A stretch of DNA of 64,000 nt, from positions 1,165,848-1,229,847 of the forward strand of contig NZ_CP013421.1 of assembly GCF_001718695.1 (NCBI RefSeq), in the 5' to 3' direction. Source of the DNA: Burkholderia ubonensis. GTDB taxonomy: Bacteria > Pseudomonadota > Gammaproteobacteria > Burkholderiales > Burkholderiaceae. The notes under the pieces are model-generated. The model was not told the origin of the DNA, ran no database searches, and saw only the letters and a list, made by a program, of their open reading frames with translations. Shown here piece after piece: positions 47,011 through 57,270 of the stretch. The translations under genes and the position numbers were made by a program. Numbering within the stretch: position 1 is the first letter of the stretch; each line of letters opens with the position of its first letter.

Positions 47011-47682
47011 ATGGATTCTGCGCACGCGTGCGCACCGGCAGACGACGAAGTGGCCGGGGTCCGCATTCCGCGGACGTCCGTGGCGATCGAAGCCGCCGAA
47101 GCGGCGCGCGCATCGTTGCCTGCCGCGCTCGCCGGTCACGCCGCGCGCGTATTCGTGTTCGCGTCGCTCGCTGCGCGCCGCGCGGGCGACGCGTGCGACG
47201 CCGATGCGCTGTACGTTGCCGCGATGTACGCGAACATGGGGTTGAGCGCCGCATACTGCCGCTCGACCGAGCGATACGAGCTCGACAGCGCGGACGCCGC
47301 GCAGGCGCTCCTGCTTCGGCACCGCGCGTCGCAGCGCATGCGCGACGACGTGTGGCGCGCGATCGCGCTGCATACGACGCCGGGCGTGGCCGCACGCGTG
47401 TCGCCGCTCGCTCGCGCGCTGGCGGCCGCGGTGTCGACGGACTTGATGGCGACCGACTTCGACGCGTACACGGCCGACGAGCGCGACGCATTGCTCGCCG
47501 CGTATCCGCGCGGCAACGGGTTCGGGGAAGCGTTCCTCGATGCGATCGCGCGTGGGGTCGCGCATCGGCCCGCTTCGACGTTCGGCGCGTGGAGCGCGGA
47601 CGTGCTCGAGCGGGTCGACCCGGATTTTCATCGGCTGAACTTCTGCGGACGCGTGCTCGGCGCGCGATGGACCGACGCGTGA
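47011..47682 (+). CDS. HD-domain phosphohydrolase-like protein with lost HD dyad
   Basis: 223 aa from the ATG at 47011, behind AGGAG. The fold matches the HD-domain family related to cyanamide hydratase: GHAARVFVFASLAARR, DALYVAAMYANMGLS, YELDSADAAQALLLRH, IALHTTPGVA. In relatives the second block reads FHDLGL; here it is YANMGL, so the His and Asp that define the family and hold the metals are replaced. The His in GHAARV and the His in IALHTT remain. It follows the amidohydrolase gene by 84 bp on the same strand. Confidence 0.75.
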   Translation: MDSAHACAPADDEVAGVRIPRTSVAIEAAEAARASLPAALAGHAARVFVFASLAARRAGDACDADALYVAAMYANMGLSAAYCRSTERYELDSADAAQALLLRHRASQRMRDDVWRAIALHTTPGVAARVSPLARALAAAVSTDLMATDFDAYTADERDALLAAYPRGNGFGEAFLDAIARGVAHRPASTFGAWSADVLERVDPDFHRLNFCGRVLGARWTDA

Positions 47683-47770
47683 CGGCGTCGGTGCGGCCGG
47701 GCGAAGGCCGGCTGCCGCGGGATGGGGCGGGCGGCGACGGGTAACTGCACGCTCTCCGCCCCCCACATCC

Positions 47771-48883
47771 CTACACCCCCGCTTCCGCCGCATCGTGCCG
47801 CGCATAGTCCACGTAACCGGCGCGGTCGCCGCCGTACCAGCCGCTCGACTTCGGCTGCGCGAGCGGTGCGCGCGTCGCGATGCGCTCGACGAGATCGGGG
47901 TTCGCGATGTAGGCGCGCGCGAACGCGACGAGATCCGCGTCGCCGGCGCCGATCAGCGTGTTCGCGGCATCCGGCGAGATCCCGCCGTTGACGATCAGCG
48001 TGCCGCCGAACGTCTTGCGCGCGTTCCCGACGATGCGCGGCAGATCGGGCTCGCCGCTCCAGCCGTTGGTGTCGGCCGCGTGCAGATAGGCGACGCCGGC
48101 TTCGTCGAGCATGCGGCCGACGTAGGCATAGGTTGCGTCCGGGTCCGCGTCGCGCACGTTGTTGTACTTCGCGTACGGCGAGATGCGCACGCCGACGCGG
48201 CTCAGCGGCATCACGCCGCCGACCGCGTCGACGATTTCCGCGAGAAAGCGCGCACGGTTCGCGACCGAGCCGCCGTAACAGTCGTCGCGGCGGTTCAGCA
48301 TCGACGACAGGAACTGGTGCGGCAGGTAGCCGTTGGCCGCATGGATCTCGACGCCGTCGAAGCCGGCCGCCATCGCGCGCGCCGCCGCGCGCCGGAATTC
48401 GGCCACCGCTTCGACGACTTCGTCCGTCGTCATCGCGCGCGACGGCGTCGCATGAATCTTCGTGTAGTAGCCGTTGCTCAGTTGGGCCCACACCTGAAGC
48501 TGCTCGAGATCGTCGTTCACGCCCGACGGCGACAGCGGGGCCTCGCCGCCGAGCAGCGTCATCGAGCCGACGCGTCCGCCATGCCACAACTGCGCGAAGA
48601 TGCGGCCGCCCTTCGCATGGACGGCGTCGGTGATCGTCTTCCAACCGGCGGCCTGCTCGTCGGTGACGAGCCCCGGCGTCAGCTCGAACGACGCGGAGGC
48701 CGGGCTCACGTTGGTCGCCTCGGTCACGATCAGCCCGGCGGATGCGCGCTGTGCGTAGTATTCGGCCATCAGTTCGGTCGGCTGACCGCGCAACGGGGCG
48801 CGCGAACGCGTCATCGGGCCCATCACGACACGGTTGGGGAGCGCGAGGCCGCGCAGATCGTAATTGTCGAGCAGGGAAGGCAT
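47771..48883 (-). CDS. Old Yellow Enzyme-family ene-reductase
   Basis: 370 aa. The FMN-binding TIM barrel has VVMGPMTRSRAPLRGQPTELM at the start (given as VVMGPMTRSRA), LWHGGRVG, the substrate-binding HAANGYLPHQF with its His-Asn pair, and the C-terminal SGWYGGDRAGYVDY. These enzymes reduce activated C=C bonds and nitro esters with NADPH and FMN, in the cytoplasm. It lies 269 bp downstream of a LysR gene, on the same strand. Confidence 0.9.
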   Translation of the reverse strand: MPSLLDNYDLRGLALPNRVVMGPMTRSRAPLRGQPTELMAEYYAQRASAGLIVTEATNVSPASASFELTPGLVTDEQAAGWKTITDAVHAKGGRIFAQLWHGGRVGSMTLLGGEAPLSPSGVNDDLEQLQVWAQLSNGYYTKIHATPSRAMTTDEVVEAVAEFRRAAARAMAAGFDGVEIHAANGYLPHQFLSSMLNRRDDCYGGSVANRARFLAEIVDAVGGVMPLSRVGVRISPYAKYNNVRDADPDATYAYVGRMLDEAGVAYLHAADTNGWSGEPDLPRIVGNARKTFGGTLIVNGGISPDAANTLIGAGDADLVAFARAYIANPDLVERIATRAPLAQPKSSGWYGGDRAGYVDYARHDAAEAGV

Positions 48884-49152
48884 GGTGGTTTCCTCTTGAG
48901 TGACGCAGGGCCCTGCCGCAATGCGTCCGGTCGTGCCAGGCGCAGCGGCGGACCCTGCGGGAAGTCGGGGTCGACGTGCCGACGGCGTTCCTGCGCGCGA
49001 ACGGCCCAGGCCGCCGCGGCGAAACAGGTCACCGCACTGCCGTCAGGTTATTGATCGATCGATCACAAAGGAATACGTCCGGTGCGCAATCGAGCATTGC
49101 GCACCGTGCAAAAACGGGCGGATCAGGCGCATCACGCGCGCAATCGCCGCGT

Positions 49153-50070
49153 TCAGCCCCGCTTGCCCTGCAGCGTCGGAATCTGCTCGAACAGGCCGGA
49201 GAGCCAGTCGACGAAAAGCTTGAGCTTGGCCGGCACGTGGCGATTCGGCGGATACAGCACCGAAATCGGCCGCGCCGGTGTATTGAAGCCGGTCAGGACT
49301 TCGCGCAATTCGCCCGACTTCAGATAAGGATCGACCAGATACAGCGAGGTCTTGATCAGGCCGATTCCTGCGACGCCGCACGCGATATAGGTATCCGCAT
49401 CGTTGACGGCCACCGTGCCGCACATCTGCATCACGCGCGGTTCGCCGTCGACGACGTATTCCCACGCCCGCGGCCGCCCCGTATCGGCGGAGATGTGGCT
49501 GACCGCGACGTGCTGCGCGAGATCCTCCACCGTTTCGGGTTCGCCGAACCGTTCGAGATAGGCGGGGGACGCGCAGGTGCAGGTCGTCAGGCTGCCGATC
49601 CGCTTCGCGATCAGGCCGGAGTCGTCGAGCGCGCCGACGCGCACGACGCAATCGACGCCCTCGCCGACGAGATCGATCTGGCGATCGGTCACGCCGAGCT
49701 CGATCGTGATGCTCGGGTGCGCGGCCAGGAACGCCGGCAGCGCCGGCACCATGATCTGTTTCGCCATGGCCGGCGGCAGATTCACCTTCAGGCGGCCGCG
49801 CGGCGCATTGCGCGCCTGGGACACGGACGCTTCCATGTCGTCGATCTCGCGCAGCACCGCGACGCAGCGTTCGTAGTAGGCCCGCCCGTCCTCGGTCAGC
49901 GCGATCCGGCGCGTCGTGCGGTTCAGCAGCCGGCAGCCGAGGTGTTGTTCGAGCGTGCTCAGCAGCGCGGATACGCGCGGCGTCGTGAGCCCTGTCGTGT
50001 CCGACGCGCGCGTGAGGCTGCCCGTCTCGACGATGCGCGTAAACACGCGCATCGAAAGCAGTGTATCCAT
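49153..50070 (-). CDS. LysR-family transcriptional regulator
   Basis: 305 aa from the ATG at 50070 (MDTLLSMRVF). The winged HTH has IVETGSLTRASDTTGLTTPRVSALL (quoted in part: IVETGSLTRASDT) and the C-terminal half is the usual CrgA-type effector domain (GRLKVNLPPAMAKQ, ISVLYPPNR). It lies between the molybdenum hydroxylase genes (upstream, 73 bp) and the ene-reductase gene (downstream), so it may control either or both. The downstream 269-bp gap contains a run of repeated GATC tetramers near 49055. Confidence 0.88.
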   Translation of the reverse strand: MDTLLSMRVFTRIVETGSLTRASDTTGLTTPRVSALLSTLEQHLGCRLLNRTTRRIALTEDGRAYYERCVAVLREIDDMEASVSQARNAPRGRLKVNLPPAMAKQIMVPALPAFLAAHPSITIELGVTDRQIDLVGEGVDCVVRVGALDDSGLIAKRIGSLTTCTCASPAYLERFGEPETVEDLAQHVAVSHISADTGRPRAWEYVVDGEPRVMQMCGTVAVNDADTYIACGVAGIGLIKTSLYLVDPYLKSGELREVLTGFNTPARPISVLYPPNRHVPAKLKLFVDWLSGLFEQIPTLQGKRG

Positions 50071-50143
50071 CGTTCGATTCTCTCCAACCCGTGAATCGGC
50101 GGCGCCGGTGCGTGCCGGCGCGCTGTCGTGTGTGTGTGTGCCG

Positions 50144-52405
50144 CTATGCGTCGATGCGCTTTCGGAGCCCGTCGCCGGCGAACGGCATTTCCCGCATGCG
50201 CTGGCCGGTCGCATCGAAGATCGCGTTGGCCAGCGCGCCGGCGGTCGGCCCCATCGACGCCTCCGCCGCACCCAGGAACGGCGCGCCGGGACGATTGATC
50301 AGGTGCACCTTCATGCTCTGCGGCGCGGCCGAGAAGCGCAGGATCGGATAGCTGCTCCAGTCGAAGCTGCGAATGCGCTGTGTATCGTATTGCAGCGCCT
50401 CGTACAGCGTCCAGCTCGCGGCCTGCACGATGCCGCCCTCGATCTGGTTGCGAATGCCGTCCGGCGACACGATCTGGCCTGCGTCGACCGCGGCTTCCGC
50501 GTGTTCGAGCGTCACGTGGCCGGTTTCCGGCACGACCGAAATCTCGACCGCGAGCGCGACATAGGCCATCAGGTTCTTGTACTTGCCGAACGCGAAGCCG
50601 ACCCCGCGATTGCGTGCGCGCGGCGGCCGCGGCCAGCCGAAGCGCGTCGCGGCGAGCTGGATCACGTGACGCGCGCGGGGGTCCTGCATGTGACGCAGCC
50701 GGAACTCGACCGGATCGACGCCGGCCGCGTGCGCGAGCTCGTCCATGAAGCTCTCGATCGCCCAGACGTTCGTGTGCGCGCCGAGCGAGCGCATCGCCGA
50801 GGTCTGCAGCGGCATCGTCGGCGAGAAGTGGTTGACGACGTGCAGGTTGGGCAGCGCATACAGCGGGATCGCGTTGCGGTCGCCGCCGCCCTCGGGCTGC
50901 AGCATCGGCGTCGACGGCGCAGGCGCGAACGGCGGCTCGAGCATGCGCGCGGGCAGCAGCCGGCCGGCATTGACGATCCGCTCGTTGTGCGAACTGCTCC
51001 ACAGCGCGTAGTTCCAGTCGACGATGTGGCCGCTCGCATCGAGCGACGCGCTGAGTTCGGTCACCATCGCCGGCGTGAAGTGGTCCCACGTATGTTCCTG
51101 CTCGCGCATCCACTGCACGCGAATCGGCTTGCCGGGCATCGCGGCCGCGATCAGCGCCGCATGCGCGGCCGCGTCGTCCGCGCCGTTGTGCCCGTAGCAG
51201 CCCGATCCTTCGGTGTGGATGCAGCGCACGCGCGCCTTCGGCATCGACAGCATCTCGGCGAGCGCGTCGCGCAGCGGGTAGACGCCCTGCGAGTGGGTCC
51301 ACACGGTCAGCATGCCGTTCTCGAGATGGGCGACCGCGCACGACGGCCCGATCGAGCCGTGCAGCAGGTAGTTCTTCAGGAACGTCGCGGTGAGCGTTTT
51401 CGTGGCCGGCGCGGTCGTCGCATGCGTGTTGGCGATCTCGATGCGCTGCGTCGCGATCCGCTTCAGGTCGTCGTGAACCGTCTTGCGATCGGGCAGCGGC
51501 CGGCCGGGCGACCAGCGGCAGCCGGCGGCCAGCGCGCGCTGCGCGACGACGGCCTGCCATTCGCCGCGCGCGACGACCGCGAGCATGCTGCCGTTGCGCA
51601 CGATCCGCACGACGCCGGGCAGCTTCAGCGTCGCGGCTTCGTCGAACGCGAGCAGCTTCGCGTCGTACACGGGCGGCATCACGACGCGCGCATGCAGCAT
51701 GTCCGGCAGCGTCATGTCCTGCACGTAGCTGACGCCGCCCGTGACCTTGTTCGGAATGTCGACGCGCGGCAGCGACGTGCCGATCACGGCGAACGTGGCC
51801 GGATTCTTCAGCGGCGACGTCGGCGTCGCACTGCGATGCAGGTTGACGCTGCGCACCGCGTCGCCATAGCGCAGCGTGCGGCCGTCCGGCGCCTTGATCA
51901 CGGCGTCGGCGGTCGTGAGCAGGCGCGCATCGACGCCGAACTGCTTCGCCGCCGCGTCGACCAACAGCCCGCGCACCTGCGCGGCGGCATTCAGCAACGC
52001 GGAGCCGCTGTCCGCCATCGTGTGGCTGCCGGCGGTCAAGCCCTCGTCGGGCGACGCGCCCGTATCGGCGGTCAGGAAGGTGATCAGCGAGGGCTGCATC
52101 CCGAGCTCCTCGGCGGCCACCTGCAGCAGCGCGGTACGCACGCCGGTGCCGAGCTCGACCTTGCCCGTGAACACGGTGACCTTGCCGTCGGGCGCGATCT
52201 TGATCCACGCGTCCAGCAGCGGGTTGGTCTTCAGGCTGCCGGCGAGCGTTGCCGTGGCTTTCGACACGTGCACGGCGGCGCCTTCGTCCGCGATCACGAC
52301 CTGGGCGGCGGCGCGGGCGGCCGGCGCGAGGCTGAACGCGACGAACAGCGCGCCGGAAACCATGAAGTGCCGGCGGCTTTCGTCGATGTCGTCGTGAGCG
52401 TTCAT
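50144..52405 (-). CDS. Molybdopterin-binding large subunit of a IorB-type dehydrogenase (xanthine dehydrogenase family)
   Basis: 753 aa from the ATG at 52405, sharing a base with the small-subunit stop. A Tat signal is present (ESRRHFMVSGALFVAFSLA). Two molybdopterin-binding halves of the aldehyde oxidase/xanthine dehydrogenase type follow, with a late Glu in NQIEGGIVQAASW that matches the catalytic base of the family. Isoquinoline 1-oxidoreductase is the named relative; these enzymes hydroxylate N-heterocycles or oxidise aldehydes in the periplasm. Together with the 2Fe-2S subunit and cytochrome c it forms an electron chain to the respiratory system. Confidence 0.88.
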   Translation of the reverse strand: MNAHDDIDESRRHFMVSGALFVAFSLAPAARAAAQVVIADEGAAVHVSKATATLAGSLKTNPLLDAWIKIAPDGKVTVFTGKVELGTGVRTALLQVAAEELGMQPSLITFLTADTGASPDEGLTAGSHTMADSGSALLNAAAQVRGLLVDAAAKQFGVDARLLTTADAVIKAPDGRTLRYGDAVRSVNLHRSATPTSPLKNPATFAVIGTSLPRVDIPNKVTGGVSYVQDMTLPDMLHARVVMPPVYDAKLLAFDEAATLKLPGVVRIVRNGSMLAVVARGEWQAVVAQRALAAGCRWSPGRPLPDRKTVHDDLKRIATQRIEIANTHATTAPATKTLTATFLKNYLLHGSIGPSCAVAHLENGMLTVWTHSQGVYPLRDALAEMLSMPKARVRCIHTEGSGCYGHNGADDAAAHAALIAAAMPGKPIRVQWMREQEHTWDHFTPAMVTELSASLDASGHIVDWNYALWSSSHNERIVNAGRLLPARMLEPPFAPAPSTPMLQPEGGGDRNAIPLYALPNLHVVNHFSPTMPLQTSAMRSLGAHTNVWAIESFMDELAHAAGVDPVEFRLRHMQDPRARHVIQLAATRFGWPRPPRARNRGVGFAFGKYKNLMAYVALAVEISVVPETGHVTLEHAEAAVDAGQIVSPDGIRNQIEGGIVQAASWTLYEALQYDTQRIRSFDWSSYPILRFSAAPQSMKVHLINRPGAPFLGAAEASMGPTAGALANAIFDATGQRMREMPFAGDGLRKRIDA

Positions 52406-52905
52406 CACAATGCCTTGTTGATCATGACAGGGGCGGAGCCGGGCTCCGGCTCGGGCAGGCCCGCGACCTGGCGCACGGCCGCCAGGATCCGCATGTGGGT
52501 GCCGCAACGGCACAGATTGGGTTCCATATGCGTGCGCAGCTCGCGCTCGGTCGGCTTCGGGTTGCGCTCGAGCAGCGCTTGCGCGCGCATGATCATCCCC
52601 GCGATGCAGTAGCCGCACTGCGCGGCCTGGTGTTCGATGAACGCGCGCTGCAGCGGGCCCGGATGGTCGGCGGTGCCGAGGCTCTCGATGGTCCTGACGC
52701 GGCGCGCGCCGACGGCGGCGACCGGGAGCAGGCACGAGAACATCGGCTTGTCGTCGACGATCACCGTGCAGGCGCCGCATTGTCCGAGCCCGCAGCCGAA
52801 CTTCGCGCCGTGCAGGTGCAGGTCGTTGCGCAATGCATAGAGCAGCGGCGTGGACGGATCGATGTCGAGCGTGTGCTGCACGCCGTTCACGTTGAGGGTG
52901 ATCAT
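52405..52905 (-). CDS. 2Fe-2S small subunit of the IorA-type dehydrogenase
   Basis: 166 aa, start 52905. N-terminal plant-type cluster: Cys38, Cys43, Cys46 and Cys58 (CGLGQCGACTVIV, MFSC). C-terminal second cluster: Cys97, Cys100, Cys132 and Cys134 (QCGYCIAGM, NLCRCGTH). This is the standard two-cluster electron-transfer subunit paired with a molybdopterin subunit. Its ATG overlaps the cytochrome stop by four bases (ATGA), so all three are one translational unit. Confidence 0.93.
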   Translation of the reverse strand: MITLNVNGVQHTLDIDPSTPLLYALRNDLHLHGAKFGCGLGQCGACTVIVDDKPMFSCLLPVAAVGARRVRTIESLGTADHPGPLQRAFIEHQAAQCGYCIAGMIMRAQALLERNPKPTERELRTHMEPNLCRCGTHMRILAAVRQVAGLPEPEPGSAPVMINKAL

Positions 52906-54182
52906 CGCGCGCTGTTCTCCTTTCTGAGCTTCGCGGCCATTGCTTCGACGCCGGTCCAGGCGGGGCGGTCGGAGTAGGCCGCGCGAATGTATGCGGCGAG
53001 GTCCGCGATCTGGGCGTCGTCGTACTGGTCGAGATACGACGGCATGTAGTTCAGCGTGTCCTCGCCATGCCAGCCGATCCCGTTGAACATCATCTGGATC
53101 GCGTTGCGCGGCGTATCGGCGTTGACGGCCGTGCTGAACGCGAGCGTCGGCCGTTCGCCGATCGACTGCATCGGCGAGGCGGGCCCGTGGCACTGTGCGC
53201 ACGACGCCTGGAACAGCACCGCGCCGCGATGTTCGTCGGGCGTCGTCGCGCTGCGCGCGGCGCCGGGCGTCGCGGGCCGTGCGCCGGCCGGCTTCTGGAT
53301 CGACAGGATGTAGGCGGCGATCGCCTCGACGTCCTCGACCGGCACCGTCGCGAGATCGCGCGTGACGGGGAGCATCGGCCCGGCCGCCGCGCCGTGCTCG
53401 CTCGCGCGGCCGGTGCGCAGGTACGTGCCGAGCTGCGCCTGCGTCCACGGGCGCGTCGCATGGCCAAGCGTATTGAGCGGCGGCGCTTCCCAGCCGTCGA
53501 CGAGGCCGCCGTCGAACGCCTTGCCGGCCTGTTCGCCGCCGATCGCGTTCAGCGGCGAATGGCAGGACGCGCAGTGGCCGAGGCCGTCGACGAGCGCCTT
53601 GCCGCGATTCCATTGCGCGGATTGCGACGGATCGGGCTGGTACGCGCCCTTGCGCAGGAACAGGATGTTCCAGAACGCCAGCGGCGGACGGAAGTTGAGC
53701 GGGAAGATCAGGTCGTTCGCCGGCGCCGCCGCGCGCACGGGCTCGCGGGTCATCAGGTACGCATAGGCGGCCGCGATGTCGTCGTCGGTCATCCGCGTGA
53801 AATGAATATACGGAAATGCCGGGTAGAGCAGGTGGCCGTCGCGGGCGATCCCGCTGCGCAGCGCGCGTGCGAACGCGTCGCGCGACCAGCGGCCGATGCC
53901 GGTATCGGCGTCCGGCGTGATGTTGGTCGCGTAGATCGTGCCGAACGGCGTCGCGAGCGGCAGCCCGCCGGCGAACGGCTGGCCGTCCTTCGCGGTGTGG
54001 CAGACGACGCAGTCGCCGAGCGCGACGACGCGCGCGCCCGCGCGCACGAGCTGCGGATCGAACGACGCGCGCGCGGGCGGGTCGATCGGTGCGATCGACG
54101 GCTGCACCATGATGCCGATCGCGATCGCCAGGCCGGCGATCGCGATGCCGGCCGCGCCGAACCAGAGTCGTGTGTGCTTCAT
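52902..54182 (-). CDS. Membrane-anchored triheme cytochrome c
   Basis: 426 aa from the ATG at 54182. An N-terminal uncleaved or cleaved hydrophobic segment (residues 5-24) is followed by three CXXCH haem sites: CVVCH (58-62), CASCH (204-208) and CAQCH (328-332). The pattern is that of alcohol/aldehyde dehydrogenase cytochrome subunits, which take electrons from a periplasmic dehydrogenase. It is first of the three-gene unit with the 2Fe-2S and molybdopterin subunits. Confidence 0.92.
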   Translation of the reverse strand: MKHTRLWFGAAGIAIAGLAIAIGIMVQPSIAPIDPPARASFDPQLVRAGARVVALGDCVVCHTAKDGQPFAGGLPLATPFGTIYATNITPDADTGIGRWSRDAFARALRSGIARDGHLLYPAFPYIHFTRMTDDDIAAAYAYLMTREPVRAAAPANDLIFPLNFRPPLAFWNILFLRKGAYQPDPSQSAQWNRGKALVDGLGHCASCHSPLNAIGGEQAGKAFDGGLVDGWEAPPLNTLGHATRPWTQAQLGTYLRTGRASEHGAAAGPMLPVTRDLATVPVEDVEAIAAYILSIQKPAGARPATPGAARSATTPDEHRGAVLFQASCAQCHGPASPMQSIGERPTLAFSTAVNADTPRNAIQMMFNGIGWHGEDTLNYMPSYLDQYDDAQIADLAAYIRAAYSDRPAWTGVEAMAAKLRKENSAR

Positions 54183-54442
54183 GCGGGCTCCGTGCGCGTC
54201 GGGGCGCCGCACGACGCGTGCAGGCCGCGTCGTGCGGGTCGGGTTGTCGCGCGCCGGTGATGGGCGACAGGGGTCATGTGATTACTCCAGCAGTCGATGA
54301 CGAGCGCACGCGCGGTGCTGCGCGGCGGCTCAGGATGGCAGTCTACGCACGGGGCGCGATCAAGGCCTGAAGCCCGGCTGAAACGTTCTGAACGCATCGG
54401 ACCGGTGAACAGGCCCCGGCGCGGCGCGCGCCACGCCCGCGC

Positions 54443-55600
54443 CTAGATCCGCAGCAGCCGGCCGGCATTGCCGCCCAGCACCATCGCGCGCTGGGCGGCG
54501 GTGAGGTCCAGCCGGTCGAGAAAGCGCACCGGCTGCGCGTAGCCCATGTCGAAACAGTAGTCGCTGCCGAGCACGAGCCGGTCGATGCCGACCGTGTCGA
54601 TCAGGAAGTTCAGCACTGGCCCCGAATGCGACACGGTGTCGTAGCTGAAGCGCCGCAGGTAGCTGCTCGGCTGCTGCGCGAGCCGGCGCGTTTCGGGCCG
54701 TACGCTCCAGCCGGCATCGAGCCGCCCGACCAGGATCGGCAACGCGCCGCCCGCATGCGGCAGCGTGAAATGCAGCGCCGGATGGCGGTCCAGCACGCCG
54801 CCGAGTATCAGATGCGAGCCGGCGATCGCGGTGTCGAACGGATTGCCGAGCAGGTTGCTCAGATAGAAATCGCCGAGCCGCGCGCCGCCGACCGTCTGCT
54901 GCGGATGCAGGAACACCGGCAGCCCGAGCTGCTCGATGCGGGCGAAGACCGGCGCGAAGCGCGGGTCGTCGAGGTCGCGGTTGTCGATGTTGGTGCCCAT
55001 GTAGACGCCGCGCACGCCCGGCAGCTGCGACGCGCGCTCGAGCTCGTCGATCGCGTCGGTCGCATCGAGCATCGGCAGCGTCGCGAGCACGACGAAGCGC
55101 GTCGGATGACGCTGATGCACGCGCGACGCGGCCGTGTTCCAGGTGCGCGCCAGTTTCGCGTTGAACGGCCGGTCGCCCCAGTACGCCATCGGCACGCTCA
55201 GCGACAGCGCCTGCACGTCGACGCCGGATGCGTCCATGTCCGCGAGCCGCGCGTCGACGTCGATGAACTTCATCGGCAGCGGCCCGAGGTCGCCGGCCGG
55301 CGTGCGGAACGTGAAGCTCGTGTCGTCGCAGGTGAACGCGCCGCCGAACCGCTTGCCTTCGCCGCCGACCAGCGTGCAGAAGCTCTCCGGGTAGTAGTGG
55401 GCGTGAATGTCGATCGCGCGCGGGTGGGCGGCGGGCGGCGTGGATGGAGCCGATGAAGCCGATGAAGCCGATGCAAGCGATGAAACCGAGCCCGGCTCGC
55501 CGGCCGTCGCCGGCCGTCCGGCAACCGCCGCGCCGGCGAGCGCCGCGAAGGCGCCGAGCACGCGGCGCCGGCCGCTGGACATGCAGCAGGTACAGATCAT
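54443..55600 (-). CDS. Exported amidohydrolase of the ACMSD/decarboxylase type
   Basis: 385 aa. The amidohydrolase_2 fold is seen: [11 protein letters not shown] (metal HxH), [19 protein letters not shown] and VLGSDYCFD, which matches metal ligands of 2-amino-3-carboxymuconate-6-semialdehyde decarboxylase-like and gamma-resorcylate decarboxylase enzymes. The N-terminus has a Tat-like region ([21 protein letters not shown]) and a Ser/Ala-rich linker encoded by near-repeats of GATGAAGCC (55445-55480). Relatives are usually cytoplasmic. The start overlaps the symporter stop by ATGA, and a 260-bp gap (54183-54442) with no seen feature separates it from the cytochrome gene. Confidence 0.8.
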   Translation of the reverse strand: MICTCCMSSGRRRVLGAFAALAGAAVAGRPATAGEPGSVSSLASASSASSAPSTPPAAHPRAIDIHAHYYPESFCTLVGGEGKRFGGAFTCDDTSFTFRTPAGDLGPLPMKFIDVDARLADMDASGVDVQALSLSVPMAYWGDRPFNAKLARTWNTAASRVHQRHPTRFVVLATLPMLDATDAIDELERASQLPGVRGVYMGTNIDNRDLDDPRFAPVFARIEQLGLPVFLHPQQTVGGARLGDFYLSNLLGNPFDTAIAGSHLILGGVLDRHPALHFTLPHAGGALPILVGRLDAGWSVRPETRRLAQQPSSYLRRFSYDTVSHSGPVLNFLIDTVGIDRLVLGSDYCFDMGYAQPVRFLDRLDLTAAQRAMVLGGNAGRLLRI

Positions 55601-57270
55601 CGTGTCGTCTCCAGGTTGTGATGGTCGTACTGCGACGGCGCGACGCCCAACTCGCATGCGACGAGCTGCAGATCGAACAGCGCGCGTTCGCGGCGCGCGC
55701 GGGCCGACCGGTCGGTCACCGACACCGCGACGATCGCGACGAACGCCGCCGCCATCGAGAACAGCGCCGGATACTCGTACGGGTAGGGCGCATGCGCGTG
55801 GCCGAGCACCTGCACCCAGACGGTCGGGCTCAGCACGGTTAGCGCGACCGCGGTGACGAGGCCGACCGCGCCGCCGACTACCGCGCCGCGCGTGGTGAGC
55901 CCGCGCCAGTAGATCGACAGCAGCAGCACCGGGAAATTGGAGCTGGCCGCGATCGAGAACGTCAGGCTGACGATGAACGCGATGTTCTGCTTCTGAAACG
56001 CGATGCCCAGCACGATCGCGAGCACGCCGAGCACCAGCGTCGTCGCGCGCGCGACGCGCATTTCGTCGCGGTCGGTGGCGCGGCCGCGGCGCAGCACGTT
56101 CGCGTACAGGTCGTGCGAGATCGTCGTTGCGCCGGCGAGCGTGAGGCCCGCGACCACCGCGAGGATCGTCGCGAACGTGACCGCGCAGATGAAGCCGAGA
56201 AACAGGTCGCCGCCGACCGCGTGCGCGAGATGGATCGCGACCATGTTCGCGCCACCCGCGATCGCGCCGCTTGCGTTGTGATACTGCGGGTCCGCGGCGA
56301 CGAGCGCGATCGTGCCGAAGCCGATCACGATGATCAGCGCATAGCCGGCGCCGACGATGCCGGTCGCATAGAGAATGCTCTTGCGCGCGGCGCCGACGTC
56401 GCCGACGGTGAAGAAGCGCATCAGGATGTGCGGGAAGCCGGCCGTGCCGAACATCAGCGCGATGCCGAGCGACACCGCGGACACCGGATCGGACACGAGC
56501 CCGCCCGGCCGCATGATCGCCGCGTGCTTCGGATGGATGCGCATCGCCTGCGCGAACAGCGCGTCGAGGCTGAAGCCGAAGCGGCTCAGCACCATGACCG
56601 CCATGAAGGCCGCGCCGGCGAGCAGCAGCACGGCCTTGATCACCTGGACCCAGGTGGTCGCGGTCATCCCGCCGAAGAACACGTAGACCACCATCAGCAC
56701 GCCGACGATCACGACCGCGACCGTGTAGTTCAGCCCGAACAGCAGCTCGACCAGCTTGCCGGCGCCGACCATCTGCGACACCAGGTACAGCAGCACGATG
56801 ACGATCGAGCTCGACGCCGCGAACGCGCGGATCGGGCGTTGCTGCAGCCGGTACGACACGACGTCGACGAACGTGAACTTGCCGAGGTTGCGCAGCGGCT
56901 CGGCGATCAGGAACATCACGAACGGCCAGCCGACGAGGAAGCCGATCGAGTAGATGAGCCCGTCGAAGCCGAACATGAACACCATCCCGGAGAGCCCGAG
57001 GAACGACGCGGCCGACATGTAGTCGCCGGCGATCGCAAGGCCGTTCTGCAGGCCCGTGATGCCGCCGCCGGCCGCGTAGTGATCGGCGACGCTGTGGTTG
57101 TGGCGCGCGGCCCAGCGCGTGATGACGAGCGTCGCGGCGACGAACAGCATGAACATGCCGATCGCGAGCGGATCGTGCGCGGGCGCATGCACGGCCGGTA
57201 CGGCCGCGCATGCGGGCGTTGCGCCGGCCGCCGCGACGATCGGCGCAGCGATGGTGGCGGCGCGCTTCAT
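55597..57270 (-). CDS. Sodium:solute symporter (cation/acetate-type)
   Basis: 557 aa, about 13 membrane helices, of the SSS family; the start has a signal-like segment. Typical blocks are [25 protein letters not shown] ([16 protein letters not shown]), [21 protein letters not shown] and the acetate-permease-like [12 protein letters not shown]. ActP-type members import small carboxylates with sodium. A DUF485 partner encoded upstream (overlap 4 bp) is typical of ActP operons. It likely imports the substrate of the surrounding cluster. Confidence 0.88.
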   Translation of the reverse strand: MKRAATIAAPIVAAAGATPACAAVPAVHAPAHDPLAIGMFMLFVAATLVITRWAARHNHSVADHYAAGGGITGLQNGLAIAGDYMSAASFLGLSGMVFMFGFDGLIYSIGFLVGWPFVMFLIAEPLRNLGKFTFVDVVSYRLQQRPIRAFAASSSIVIVLLYLVSQMVGAGKLVELLFGLNYTVAVVIVGVLMVVYVFFGGMTATTWVQVIKAVLLLAGAAFMAVMVLSRFGFSLDALFAQAMRIHPKHAAIMRPGGLVSDPVSAVSLGIALMFGTAGFPHILMRFFTVGDVGAARKSILYATGIVGAGYALIIVIGFGTIALVAADPQYHNASGAIAGGANMVAIHLAHAVGGDLFLGFICAVTFATILAVVAGLTLAGATTISHDLYANVLRRGRATDRDEMRVARATTLVLGVLAIVLGIAFQKQNIAFIVSLTFSIAASSNFPVLLLSIYWRGLTTRGAVVGGAVGLVTAVALTVLSPTVWVQVLGHAHAPYPYEYPALFSMAAAFVAIVAVSVTDRSARARRERALFDLQLVACELGVAPSQYDHHNLETTR

